In this document: positions 6,893 through 16,802 of the stretch, in pieces
Numbering within the stretch: the first letter of the stretch is position 1
How the letters are laid out: the number at the start of each line of letters is the position of its first letter
Source: Phycisphaerales bacterium
Lineage (GTDB): Bacteria > Planctomycetota > Phycisphaerae > Phycisphaerales > UBA1924
DNA: 34,381 nt
Assembly: GCA_017640485.1 (NCBI GenBank)
Contig: JAEPQP010000016.1
Location: 1-34,381, forward strand
Direction of reading: 5' to 3'
The notes under the pieces: model-generated
What the model was told of the DNA's origin: nothing
The model's database searches: none
The model's input: the letters and a program-made list of their open reading frames with translations, nothing else
Made by a program: the position numbers and the translations under genes

Positions 6893-8533
6893 CTAATCAA
6901 CCCACAAAGCTGCGACTGTGAGATCGTCTGCAAGCGGTCCGTCGGCGTGAACTCGTACGCTGCTCAACAAACACTCTACGAGGAGTTCTTTGTCATGAGC
7001 ACCAACTAGGCTTGCAAGCACGCCTTCGGAACCAAACTGGCTCCCTTCAGGGTTCGTCTGCTCGACCGCCCCATCGGAGAAGAACACAAGCGAATCACCA
7101 GTTTCAAGACTGAGATGACTGACTTCATAATCAGTCGATTCGACGATCCCCAACGGAAAGCCCGGTGCGGTTTCGATTTCACTCGGTTGACACTCGTGAG
7201 GTATGTACACACACAGACCATGGCCCGCATCGGCAAGCTCAACTGTCCGAAGCTTGGAGTTGAGAATACCCGCGATGAGGGTGACAAACTTTGATGATTC
7301 TGTTCTCCGATGAAGATCCTCGTTGACCGAGGCCATCGCAGTCGCGAGCGAGACTCGTGAAAGGAGCTGCGATCGGAGTTGAGATTGACAAGCGGCCATC
7401 AACATCGCAGCACCGACACCTTTTCCCGAAACATCGCCGAGGAAAAAGGCCGTCCGATCTTCATCAAGCGGGAAGATATCGAACAAATCTCCGGCGACGA
7501 TTCGCCCCGGGATCGACTCGAAGCTGTAAGAAACCCCTCCGTGACTACCTTGCTTCGGCGGTGAGAGCAACTCTTGGGCACGCCGTGCAGCATCGAGGTC
7601 ACCTTGGAGCTGACGGTGTCTTTCGGCCATTAACGCAGCATTGGTTCGTTGGAAAGCCAAGCCGACGAGCCTGGCGACAGATTGAGAGAAAGCCGCAGCA
7701 TCAGGGGGCACAACACCCTCTGCATCGCGGGTGTCAATTGTCATGAATGCCGACGGAGTTCCATCGACCAAGATCGGAGCGCAAATCGCGGAACGAATGC
7801 CCAGGTCCATGATGGATTGTGCTTGATTGGTCTGCCCAGAGTTGATTGTGAGTTGTACTAGTCCTTGCCGTGCAGCCTGATCTATGAGCGATCTCGAGAC
7901 CTTTGGTGACTGCTCAGAAGTCGATGCGAGTACTGTTAACGCTTCCTCCGATTGAATCTCTACGATCACAACTCGCCTGCACCCCGTTGCTTCGCGAATT
8001 GCCTCAGCTGCGGCTTGAGCAATATCTTCACGGGTATCAATGACATCGAGCTTTGTAGTAAGCTCCATCAGAACATCAAGACCTCGTTGTGCGACACCAC
8101 CAAGTTGCTGTATAGGGATCGCACTTACGCTCGCGGCCTCCGCGGGAAGTGGCGTGAATGGCGTTGTGTATCCTGGGCGGTTCGCACCGGTTGAGCATCG
8201 GCAACGCCACGAGCCAAAGGAGAGCACATCCCCCTCCTCAATGGGTATAGGTACTCCAGTCTCAATCTTGAGATCGTTCACAGAAGTGCCATGCCTGGAT
8301 GTGAGATCGGTAAGCAACCAAGTATCACCTTTTCGGACAATCGAGGCATGCCTGCGTGACACGGACGGATCTGGTATCGGCCAGTCTGCATCCGACGATC
8401 GCCCCACAATGAACTGCCCTTCGACAGGCAAACTTACGGATTTGACGGGTTCACCAGTGTCGATGACGGACATAGGTTGCAGTCTGAGAATTGAATGATT
8501 TGGCTCCATCTGAGGATTGTAGTGGGAATACAT
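6893..8533 (-). CDS. FHA-GAF-PP2C (SpoIIE/RsbU-type) protein phosphatase
   Basis: A three-domain signalling protein of about 546 residues. An FHA domain (about 42-110; motifs VGRSSDADW and SVSRRHASI, then SRHGTSVN) would bind phosphothreonine. A GAF-like domain (about 160-295) would sense a small ligand or mediate dimerisation. A short helical linker (about 305-325) leads to a PP2C domain of the SpoIIE/RsbU type, with metal-binding Asp residues in AGDLFD, LGDVSGKG, FFSDGAVEQT and ADDLTVAAL. The chosen start, Met at 8533, has GGAG 9 nt upstream. An in-frame ATG at 8569 would leave no room for promoters; another at 8509 (MEPNHS) is also possible. It is read head to head with the four-kinase operon, which points to those kinases or their substrates as partners. 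Cytoplasmic; no TM helix seen. Confidence 0.88.
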   Translation of the reverse strand: MYSHYNPQMEPNHSILRLQPMSVIDTGEPVKSVSLPVEGQFIVGRSSDADWPIPDPSVSRRHASIVRKGDTWLLTDLTSRHGTSVNDLKIETGVPIPIEEGDVLSFGSWRCRCSTGANRPGYTTPFTPLPAEAASVSAIPIQQLGGVAQRGLDVLMELTTKLDVIDTREDIAQAAAEAIREATGCRRVVIVEIQSEEALTVLASTSEQSPKVSRSLIDQAARQGLVQLTINSGQTNQAQSIMDLGIRSAICAPILVDGTPSAFMTIDTRDAEGVVPPDAAAFSQSVARLVGLAFQRTNAALMAERHRQLQGDLDAARRAQELLSPPKQGSHGGVSYSFESIPGRIVAGDLFDIFPLDEDRTAFFLGDVSGKGVGAAMLMAACQSQLRSQLLSRVSLATAMASVNEDLHRRTESSKFVTLIAGILNSKLRTVELADAGHGLCVYIPHECQPSEIETAPGFPLGIVESTDYEVSHLSLETGDSLVFFSDGAVEQTNPEGSQFGSEGVLASLVGAHDKELLVECLLSSVRVHADGPLADDLTVAALWVD

Positions 8534-8569
8534 CACCGAAAGCTCCACAACTAGAGGTGATGCTATCAT

Positions 8570-11245
8570 TTGACCATGTCAAAAATGGTTGGTTCATTCG
8601 AGGTGGTTCGCGAACTCGGACGTGGCGGAATGGGCGTGGTATACCTTGCCACGGATACTCGGCTCGAACGGTATGTGGCTATCAAAGCGTTACCCGCTGA
8701 GCTCGCATCCGATCCTGCACGCTTAGAACGATTCGAGAGAGAAGCAAGAACGCTAGCAAGTCTCAATCATCCAAATATCGCCGGAATCCACGGCGTTGTT
8801 GAAGAAGAAAACGCGCAGTACCTTGTCCTCGAGTATGTCGAAGGTGAGTCACTCGCTAATCGATTGGATCGCGGCCCACTGAATAATGAAGAGGCGATTG
8901 AATACGCCGTCCAGATCGCTGCTGGGCTCGAAGCAGCACACGACGCGGGGGTAATCCACCGCGATCTCAAACCTGCGAACGTGATGGTGACCCCTGACGG
9001 ACAGGTAAAAGTCCTGGACTTCGGTCTCGCACGAACTGACGATGACGGGCAGTCATCGACGGGCACGCTTGACTCCCCCACAATGACTACCCCACAGCCG
9101 CAGCACTCTCCCACGATCGCCGGCGCAATCCTTGGGACCGCTGCATACATGTCGCCCGAGCAAGCACGCGGCCGGCGTGTTGATAAGCGGACAGATGTTT
9201 GGTCGTTCGGCGTATTGCTGTACGAAATGTTGATTGGCGCAAGCCCTTTTCATGGCGAGACCGCCACAGACTCGATCGGTGCTGTGCTGCATAAGGACCT
9301 AGACCTTGAGCGACTTCCGGAGGAAGTGCCCGTGAATGTGCGGCGCGTGCTCGAGCGCTGCCTCGTACGCGACAAAAGTCTGCGCTTCAGGGACATTGGT
9401 GATGTGCGGATCGAGCTCGTACGGGCCGGAGACCAGACGCCTATCGAAGCTCAGCAGCATGGTGCTAGCGCGAGACCTTGGAAGATCGCTGCGGGAGTAC
9501 TGCTACTGCTGGCGATCTCTGCATGGGGTTGGGTAGCCACTCGTCCTGAGATTCAGGAATCTCATTCTCTACCGACGCTGGAACTGGTCATCCCGATTCC
9601 GGCAGACCATGAGATCAGAGGGTCCATCGCTATCTCTCGCGATGGTGAGCGTGTCGCGTTCTGCGCCGAAGACAAGTCGGGAGAACGAAGGCTCTACATC
9701 CGAGAGCTCGATCAGTTTGACCTGATTGAGGTCCCACAATCACGCGATGCCGAGGATCCTACTCTCTCATCCGATGGACGATCCGTGCTGTTCTTCAAGC
9801 AGAACGGTTTGTATCGAGCCCCAGTGGATGGCGGCAACCCGAGTTTTCTGACAAAGACGACCTCCGGTGTGGGAATCAGTGCAAGTGACGATGGATCTGT
9901 TATCTTTTCCACTGGAGTCGATTCACCCCTATGGAACATCCCTCCCGGCGGGGGCACACCGATTGAGCTGACTGATCTCACTGCGACGGGGGCATACGCG
10001 CATGTGTGGCCTCAACATATCCCAGGCACGAACAAAGTACTACTCACCTCATGGGGCGGCTCGGATATCGGCGGTGCTCGCATCACTGATACAGAGACCG
10101 GCATCGTGTCTCCAGTGATTGAAGGTGTTTTTAACGACTTCATACCACCAGCGCGTTGGGTCGCCTCGGGGCACCTCATCCTTGAAGCATGGGGTACGCT
10201 GATCGCGGTCCCATTTGATCCCGAGGTTGGTGGTGACTTTGACGGCTATGAACGCAAGCAGGTCCTCAATTCGGTGTTTCACCTCAGGAACGCGACCCGT
10301 TGCGTATTCGATGTCTCTGACAACGGCACGCTCGCCTATGTGCCGGGTGATCCCAACAAGCGTCGCTTAGTCTGGGTTGCAGAAGACGGGACGGCCAAGG
10401 AAGTCATCGATTCGGATCTCATCTCTGGTTTCAGTCTTGGCGGCAACATCTCGATCTCCCCTGACGGCACTCAAGCCCTTGTCGGTGGCGGCGGCGATAT
10501 TGCTGTTATTGACCTGGAGCGTGGAGTTCCGCGCCGGATCACCTTTGATGAAGGAAATAACCTGAACCCACAATGGTCGTCCGATGGAACTCGGGTGTTC
10601 TTTAACTCCAATCGCGAAGACAACTGGGCTGTCTGGTCCGTCGCGGCTGACGGCCTGAGCCCTCCTGAACTGATCTACAAAAGCGGATCCAGCGTCTACC
10701 TCCAATCGATCGGCCCCAACGACCTGCTCGCTGCCCAAGTACAAACAACCGAATCGGGATCAGATCTCTGGATCATTGAACCAAATGGCGATGCCAGGCC
10801 GCTTGTAGAAACGAGTTACAATGAGGGCGAAGGGGCGATTTCGAACGATGGAAACTGGATCGCCTACTCCTCCGACATCTCCGGTATCGATGAAATTTAC
10901 ATCATCCCGATCTCCGGAAGCGGTCAGCCTATTCAAGTCTCCGTCGGCGGCGGGAACTCTCCCAAATGGGGGCCACTCGGTACAACACTCTACTACCGCA
11001 ATGGCCGTTCGATTATGCGCAATGAAGTATCCGATGGCCGACCGACGGGACAACCATTGCGAGTCTTTGAGGGACCAACACTTTTAGCCGGGTCAACTTA
11101 TGCTCTATCGTCCGATGAAACCCGCGTTCTTACAGTTGAACTGGACGATGAAGCCATCCCCGAGGAGATCCGCATCATAACCAACTTCTTTGATACGCTC
11201 CGGAGAGTGGCCGGGCCAGGCAGTCGACAAGAGGGCCTTCCATGA
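8570..11245 (+). CDS. Transmembrane Ser/Thr protein kinase with periplasmic beta-propeller (paralogue 1)
   Basis: Hanks-type kinase domain (about 10-285): glycine loop GRGGMG, Lys39 in VAIKAL, catalytic Asp132 in HRDLKPAN, DFG at 150-152, and AAYMSPEQARG as the P+1/APE region. The activation loop has a Ser/Thr/Pro-rich stretch containing DSPTMT and HSPTI. One TM helix follows (about 304-323), then roughly 560 periplasmic residues with recurring PD40/TolB-like strands such as SRDGERVAF, SSDGRSVLF and SPDGTQALV. TTG at 8570 is preferred because AGAGGTGA lies 9 nt upstream; ATG at 8576 is the alternative. This is the first gene of a four-kinase operon, overlapping the next by 4 nt. The propeller is the likely sensor or protein-binding part; the signal is unknown. 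Confidence 0.93.
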   Translation: MTMSKMVGSFEVVRELGRGGMGVVYLATDTRLERYVAIKALPAELASDPARLERFEREARTLASLNHPNIAGIHGVVEEENAQYLVLEYVEGESLANRLDRGPLNNEEAIEYAVQIAAGLEAAHDAGVIHRDLKPANVMVTPDGQVKVLDFGLARTDDDGQSSTGTLDSPTMTTPQPQHSPTIAGAILGTAAYMSPEQARGRRVDKRTDVWSFGVLLYEMLIGASPFHGETATDSIGAVLHKDLDLERLPEEVPVNVRRVLERCLVRDKSLRFRDIGDVRIELVRAGDQTPIEAQQHGASARPWKIAAGVLLLLAISAWGWVATRPEIQESHSLPTLELVIPIPADHEIRGSIAISRDGERVAFCAEDKSGERRLYIRELDQFDLIEVPQSRDAEDPTLSSDGRSVLFFKQNGLYRAPVDGGNPSFLTKTTSGVGISASDDGSVIFSTGVDSPLWNIPPGGGTPIELTDLTATGAYAHVWPQHIPGTNKVLLTSWGGSDIGGARITDTETGIVSPVIEGVFNDFIPPARWVASGHLILEAWGTLIAVPFDPEVGGDFDGYERKQVLNSVFHLRNATRCVFDVSDNGTLAYVPGDPNKRRLVWVAEDGTAKEVIDSDLISGFSLGGNISISPDGTQALVGGGGDIAVIDLERGVPRRITFDEGNNLNPQWSSDGTRVFFNSNREDNWAVWSVAADGLSPPELIYKSGSSVYLQSIGPNDLLAAQVQTTESGSDLWIIEPNGDARPLVETSYNEGEGAISNDGNWIAYSSDISGIDEIYIIPISGSGQPIQVSVGGGNSPKWGPLGTTLYYRNGRSIMRNEVSDGRPTGQPLRVFEGPTLLAGSTYALSSDETRVLTVELDDEAIPEEIRIITNFFDTLRRVAGPGSRQEGLP

Positions 11246-14049
11246 TGGAACCTATCGGCCCATACGAGATTTCCCGCGAGCTCGGCCGCGGCGGAATGGG
11301 TGTGGTGTATCTCGCGATGGATACACATCTGGATCGTCTGGTCGCCATCAAGGCATTACCAGCCGAGCTCGCTGCGGACCCAGCACGTCTCGAGCGCTTC
11401 GAACGCGAAGCGAAGACCTTGGCCCAACTCAATCATCCGAACCTCGCAGGCATCCACGGCATCGAAGAACAAGACTGTGCCAAATACCTCGTGCTCGAGT
11501 TTGTCGAGGGCGAATCGCTCGCCGACCGGCTCGATCGCGGTCCGATCCCACAGGATGAGGCGGTTGAGTATGCCGTCCAAATCGCTGCTGGTATTGAGGC
11601 AGCCCACGACGCTGGCGTGATCCATCGTGATCTCAAACCGGCGAATGTGATGGTGACCCCGGACGGGCAGGTCAAGGTCTTGGACTTCGGTCTTGCACGA
11701 ACCGACGATGGCGGGCAGTCCTCAACAGGAGTCCTTGATAGTCCAACCATGACGCAGCAGCCTCAGCACTCACCCACTATCGCCGGGGCGATCCTTGGGA
11801 CCGCTGCATATATGTCACCCGAGCAGGCACGCGGTCGGCGAGTCGATAAGCGAACGGATATCTGGTCATTCGGGGTCATCCTCTACGAGATGCTTGTCGG
11901 CGCCAGCCCATTTCAGGGTGAAACGGCGAGTGACTCCATCGGCGCCGTGCTGCACAAGGACCTCGATCTCGATAGGCTGCCCCGTGAGACCCCATCCCGT
12001 GTTCGGATGGTGCTTGAGCGGTGCCTTGTGCGTGATAGGAATCTCCGCTATAGGGACATCGGCGATGTGCGGGTCGAGTTGCTGCGCTCCGATGACGGGG
12101 GCGTGCCCTCAGCGGTGGGCTCGCGATCGCTCCCGGTATGGATCGTGCCCGTCGGAGCGCTCGCGTTGATCGCGGTGGCGGCGGGCGTGTGGTTCGCCAA
12201 GCCAAGCCCACAGCCCGCACCCGCTGCCGTCGTGCAAGCCGACATCACACTGCCCGGCGATCGGCTGCTGGCGCATGCGTTCATGCCGGGGATCGCGATG
12301 TCGGCCGACGGTCGCACGCTAGCGTACTCCGCCGGGATCGCGTACTCAGAAGAGGGTATCAACGACGACTACGCCTTCTTCGAGGGCGATCTCTTTGTCC
12401 GTCGCCTTAGCGAAGCGGACGCGGTTCCGGTGCCCGGCGCTGAAAGCGCGTGGCAGCCCACGTTCTCTCCCGACGGCTTGCGCATCGCGTATGTTCGACG
12501 CGAGGGCCGGTTCAGCGGGAACATCGAAACGATCGCGGTGACTGGTGGTCGGCCGACACAGCTGACCACAGAGAGCATGATGATCAACGGGATCGATTGG
12601 ACCGACGACGGCCGAATCATCTTCGGAACCAGAGAAGGGCTGCGGAGCGTCCCTGAGGGTGGTGGTCCGGTGACGAATCTCACCGAGGTTTCAAAAATCG
12701 ACACCGAGATGACGCACGCTTTCCCCAAATCCCTGCCCGGCGGCCGGGCTGTCCTTTACACTGTTGCGTTCGACAGGTCCAAGCGTTCGCCGGCCGCCAT
12801 TCGCGTGCTCGACCGCACGAGCGGAGAAAGCCACGAGCTGCTGACCGATGCCAGCAACGCACGGTACACCCAGGGGCACATCGTCTTTTCGCGCGAGCAC
12901 ACGCTCCACGCCGTGCCGTTCGATCTCGAAACCCTGGCACTCCGTGGTGAGCCCCGGCCACTAGGCATGAGCGTCATCCAGTCCCTTGAAGCGCCGAACA
13001 CATGGGCCATGAACAGCGCGGCCCAGTTCGCGGTCTCGGCGACGGGTGACCTCGTTTACGCGCAAGGATCGATCTGGCCCGAGCTCCCTTCCATGACGGT
13101 GTGGGTGAACCGCGACGGTGAGGTAGAGGAAACCATCGAGACCCAACCGGGCGCGTTCAACGCGCCCCGTATCGACCCCGAAGGGCGGCGGCTCCTGCTT
13201 TCCAACTTCTATCACCGCAACAGCGCGATCTGGGTGCACGACACGGATCGTGGCGTGAGCCGACGCGTGCACCAAGGCAACACCTCGTGGGTCGCGTGGG
13301 GCCCGGGGCCGGACGACTACACCTTCCATACAAGCGCCGATGGGGTGTTCCGGGTCGGCTGGGCCACCATCGGCGATACCGCCGAGCCGTTCATACTCGC
13401 CTCACCACCGGACTCGAGGTACTTTCTCGCCGATGGCTGGTCGGCGGATCGGCAACACCTCATCTGTACGTCAGGTGAGTGGGGAAACAATATCGACATA
13501 TACGCGTGGAGCCAGGCCGACGGGTGGATCAACGTGACGGACTCGCCCGGAGTCGACGAGGCCTGGCCAAATCTGTCGCCCGACGGCCGATGGATTGCCT
13601 ACATCGCTATTGGCAGCGACGGTGAATCGTGGGTGTATGTCAAGCCGTTCCTCCGCGATGGGCCCGCGATCCAGGTGTCCTCGACCGACAGCTCCTCGCC
13701 GCTCTGGTCGGCCGACGGCACGGAGCTCTACTACATCTCCCAAGAGCCGGCGCAAGCAACGGGGGCAGGCAGTGCAGATCCGACCCAGACAGAGCGTTGG
13801 GTGATGGCGGCCGCGGTGACAGTCGGCGACTCCGGCATGGACATCGATCGGGCGGTGAAGCTGTTTTCCGCCGATGACTACTCGCACCTGATCCCGATCC
13901 GCTCGTGGGACATGGGGCCCGACGGCCGGTTCTTGATGTCGCGCCGACCGTCCGAGGATGTGACCCGATCAGCGTTGGATGCCTTCTTCCCGAACCGTAT
14001 CCGTCTGATCCAGAACTGGGCGAACACGCTTAGGAGTGATGAACATTGA
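11242..14049 (+). CDS. Transmembrane Ser/Thr protein kinase with periplasmic beta-propeller (paralogue 2)
   Basis: 935 residues, the longest of the four. Kinase domain about 7-280 with Lys37 (VAIKAL), Asp130 (HRDLKPAN), DFG 148-150 and AAYMSPEQARG. The activation loop contains DSPTMT and HSPTI. TM helix about 298-317, then a periplasmic propeller with strands such as SADGRTLAY, SPDGLRIAY and SPDGRWIAY; it ends FFPNRIRLIQNW, a motif like the ends of paralogues 1 and 4. The sensor half looks more GC-rich than that of paralogue 3. Start ATG 11242 overlaps the previous stop (ATGA); ATG 11245 is possible. The kinase half shares a 53-nt identical block with paralogue 4 (11395-11447) and a 64-nt block with paralogue 3 (11708-11771), evidence of recombination between copies. 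Confidence 0.93.
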   Translation: MMEPIGPYEISRELGRGGMGVVYLAMDTHLDRLVAIKALPAELAADPARLERFEREAKTLAQLNHPNLAGIHGIEEQDCAKYLVLEFVEGESLADRLDRGPIPQDEAVEYAVQIAAGIEAAHDAGVIHRDLKPANVMVTPDGQVKVLDFGLARTDDGGQSSTGVLDSPTMTQQPQHSPTIAGAILGTAAYMSPEQARGRRVDKRTDIWSFGVILYEMLVGASPFQGETASDSIGAVLHKDLDLDRLPRETPSRVRMVLERCLVRDRNLRYRDIGDVRVELLRSDDGGVPSAVGSRSLPVWIVPVGALALIAVAAGVWFAKPSPQPAPAAVVQADITLPGDRLLAHAFMPGIAMSADGRTLAYSAGIAYSEEGINDDYAFFEGDLFVRRLSEADAVPVPGAESAWQPTFSPDGLRIAYVRREGRFSGNIETIAVTGGRPTQLTTESMMINGIDWTDDGRIIFGTREGLRSVPEGGGPVTNLTEVSKIDTEMTHAFPKSLPGGRAVLYTVAFDRSKRSPAAIRVLDRTSGESHELLTDASNARYTQGHIVFSREHTLHAVPFDLETLALRGEPRPLGMSVIQSLEAPNTWAMNSAAQFAVSATGDLVYAQGSIWPELPSMTVWVNRDGEVEETIETQPGAFNAPRIDPEGRRLLLSNFYHRNSAIWVHDTDRGVSRRVHQGNTSWVAWGPGPDDYTFHTSADGVFRVGWATIGDTAEPFILASPPDSRYFLADGWSADRQHLICTSGEWGNNIDIYAWSQADGWINVTDSPGVDEAWPNLSPDGRWIAYIAIGSDGESWVYVKPFLRDGPAIQVSSTDSSSPLWSADGTELYYISQEPAQATGAGSADPTQTERWVMAAAVTVGDSGMDIDRAVKLFSADDYSHLIPIRSWDMGPDGRFLMSRRPSEDVTRSALDAFFPNRIRLIQNWANTLRSDEH

Positions 14050-16802
14050 CCGATGGACCTGGACAAATCGGACCGTATCAAGTTACCCGCGAGCTTGGGC
14101 GCGGCGGAATGGGCGTGGTGTACCTTGCGACTGACACAAGACTCGATCGAGAAGTGGCGATCAAAGCGCTCCCATCCGAACTCGCATCGGACCCGGCCCG
14201 GCTCGAACGCTTCGAGCGTGAAGCCAAGACGCTCGCTCAGTTGAATCATCCAAACTTAGCAGGGATCCACGGCGTTGAGGAACAGGATGGAGCACAGTAT
14301 CTGGTCCTTGAGTATGTCGAGGGTGAATCCATTGCCGACAGGTTGGATCGTGGGCCGATGCCCGCCGATGAGGCGGTCGAGATTGCGATACAGATTGCAT
14401 TGGGAATCGAGGCGGCCCACGACGCTGGTGTAATCCACAGGGATCTGAAGCCAGCAAATATCATTGTCACACCGGATGGGAACGCGAAGGTGCTCGACTT
14501 CGGGCTTGCACGAACCGACTATGGCGGGCAGTCCTCAACAGGAGTCCTTGATAGTCCAACCATGACGCAGCAGCCTCAGCACTCCCCCACGATCGCCGGC
14601 GCGATCCTTGGGACCGCTGCATACATGTCCCCCGAGCAGGCTCGAGGGCGCCGTGTCGATAAGCGGACTGATATCTGGTCGTTCGGGGTCGTCCTCTACG
14701 AGATGCTTGTCGGCGCCAGCCCATTTCATGGCGAGACCGCCACAGACTCAATTGGTGCGGTCTTACACAAAGATCTAGAACTGGAACGACTCCCAGCGGC
14801 TACACCGATCAATGTTCGTCGTGTGCTAGAGCGGTGCCTTGTGCGTGATCGGAACTTGCGTTTCCGAGATATCGGTGATGTGCGCGTCGAGTTGCTGACA
14901 TGTCAGACAGTTCCTGAAGAGCAAGAATCATCCGGTGCATCCGCTCGCTACTGGAAGTGGACCGTGTTCGCTTTGGCGGTGGTGTGTATCGCTCTCATCG
15001 GAGCCCAGCTTTGGTCATATGGTCGATCCTCGCCAACACCTACTCAATCGGGCATGACATTCCCGATTACGCTCCTCGAGGGCACGGCACCGGGCACCGG
15101 CGTTGGCCCGGTCTTTGCCCTCTCCGCGGATGGGAGCCTGCTTGTCGTTGGTGCAAAAATCAATAACGAGAGTGGTCTATGGATTCGTGATCTCTCCAAC
15201 GATTCTGCGACACTGCTCAAAGGGACCGATTCCGGGTACGCCCCCTCCTTTAGCCCCGATGGTAAATGGATCGCTTACTTCACGGACTCTGCACTCTGGA
15301 AGGTTTCCACCACAGGTGGTTCACCCCTACGGCTCGCAGATTCGGAACAATCCAACCGAGGACTCGCATGGTTGGATAATGAACGAATTGTCTACACACC
15401 AGATACAACTGCTCCCCTCCATATCATCAACGCCTCGGGAAGCGGCGCAAGTACCATCACGGCACTCGACCCCGGCAATGGTGAGCGTCCACATCGGTCC
15501 CACCGTTGGCCCGCGCCGACTCCGGATGGGAAGTTTGTCGTCTTTACAGCACAGCACTCGGGGCAATCTTACAACACCGCCTCCATTGCTGTGGTAGAAC
15601 TCGCCACACGGCGCATGACAACACTCCTACAAGATGCTGGATCCTTCCCGATTGTGCTCCCGGACGGCAAACTGATCTACAACTCGGCAGGGACCATCTT
15701 TGCTTGCGAGGTTGATTGGTCAATCCCGGCCGTCATCGGAGCACCCCGACCAGTCTTGCAAAATGTCATGCATCGGCCACTCAACGGCGGTGCGCAGATC
15801 GCTGTTGCGAACAACGGGACAGCAATCTACATAAGCGGATACGGACAGGGCGGGAATCTGACCATGCCCACTTGGCTCGATCTAGAGACAGGTGTGCATT
15901 CACCTCTGCTTGATGAACCGACAGTTGCATTCTCGCCGCGTTTTAGCCCGGACGGATCACACATTGTCTGGCAGTCGGGAAACATTTCCCTTCCGGGACC
16001 ATTGGTCGTGTATGAGATCGACCGTCAGTTGCGTACTGAGATCCCGCTTGATCGAGTCGGGAGTCACCCGATCTGGTCACCCGATGGGCGAGAGATCGCA
16101 TTCTCAATGAGTACGGAAGAGTCAGCTGAAACTGTTCACACCGTCCGGATCGATGGCGAAGCCGCGCCCCAACAGCTTCTCGATTGGGATAGTGCGGAGC
16201 AGCTTACAAGTGACTGGAGTCGGGATGGCAGTACACTACTCACCACTGAATGGGCCAGCGACTCTATTTGGAACATTGGATCAATTCGGCATAACGGTTC
16301 CGAGTGGGTATCAGGCACGGTGCTTGCAACGCCTTCAGCTGAGTTTCAAGCGAGACTCAGCCCCGATGGCAAGTGGATTGCGTATTCCTCGGATATTACG
16401 GGCGATATACACGTCTTTATCCGACGACTTGATGGGCCGCCCGACCGTCAACAGATTTCTGTAGACCGTGGGTATATGCCGATTTGGGCTCCGGATGGGC
16501 AATCAGTATACTTCCGCTCTATCTTCACCTCTGATCAACCAGATCGCAAACCCATGCTCTTCCGTGTTGATCTGACAGAGGTCGACAATCGGCTAGTGCC
16601 ATCTTCGCCACAAATGATGCATGAAGTCAACTATGAAAACTCGCTTCGACTCGTCACTCACCACGATCTGCATCCCGATGGAAAGCGCTTGCTCTATATT
16701 GCACCCGCAGCGAACACTGAACAATCAACAACTGTGAATCAGACATATCTCAAAACAAACTGGTTCAGCGAAATCAATAGTTCTTTTGAGGGTGAACGAT
16801 GA
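14046..16802 (+). CDS. Transmembrane Ser/Thr protein kinase with periplasmic beta-propeller (paralogue 3)
   Basis: 918 residues. Kinase domain about 10-285 with Lys40, catalytic Asp133 (HRDLKPAN), DFG 151-153 and AAYMSPEQARG; activation loop with DSPTMT and HSPTI; TM helix about 303-324; periplasmic propeller with SPDGKWIAY repeated and SPDGREIAF. The start is TTG at 14046, supported by AGGAG exactly 9 nt upstream and by the 4-nt overlap (TTGA) with paralogue 2; there is no ATG near the start of the kinase domain. The kinase half is a mosaic: a block identical to paralogue 2 (14521-14584) is followed by a paralogue-2-like stretch up to about 14725, after which the sequence matches paralogue 1. 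Its stop overlaps the start of paralogue 4. Confidence 0.93.
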   Translation: MTDGPGQIGPYQVTRELGRGGMGVVYLATDTRLDREVAIKALPSELASDPARLERFEREAKTLAQLNHPNLAGIHGVEEQDGAQYLVLEYVEGESIADRLDRGPMPADEAVEIAIQIALGIEAAHDAGVIHRDLKPANIIVTPDGNAKVLDFGLARTDYGGQSSTGVLDSPTMTQQPQHSPTIAGAILGTAAYMSPEQARGRRVDKRTDIWSFGVVLYEMLVGASPFHGETATDSIGAVLHKDLELERLPAATPINVRRVLERCLVRDRNLRFRDIGDVRVELLTCQTVPEEQESSGASARYWKWTVFALAVVCIALIGAQLWSYGRSSPTPTQSGMTFPITLLEGTAPGTGVGPVFALSADGSLLVVGAKINNESGLWIRDLSNDSATLLKGTDSGYAPSFSPDGKWIAYFTDSALWKVSTTGGSPLRLADSEQSNRGLAWLDNERIVYTPDTTAPLHIINASGSGASTITALDPGNGERPHRSHRWPAPTPDGKFVVFTAQHSGQSYNTASIAVVELATRRMTTLLQDAGSFPIVLPDGKLIYNSAGTIFACEVDWSIPAVIGAPRPVLQNVMHRPLNGGAQIAVANNGTAIYISGYGQGGNLTMPTWLDLETGVHSPLLDEPTVAFSPRFSPDGSHIVWQSGNISLPGPLVVYEIDRQLRTEIPLDRVGSHPIWSPDGREIAFSMSTEESAETVHTVRIDGEAAPQQLLDWDSAEQLTSDWSRDGSTLLTTEWASDSIWNIGSIRHNGSEWVSGTVLATPSAEFQARLSPDGKWIAYSSDITGDIHVFIRRLDGPPDRQQISVDRGYMPIWAPDGQSVYFRSIFTSDQPDRKPMLFRVDLTEVDNRLVPSSPQMMHEVNYENSLRLVTHHDLHPDGKRLLYIAPAANTEQSTTVNQTYLKTNWFSEINSSFEGER

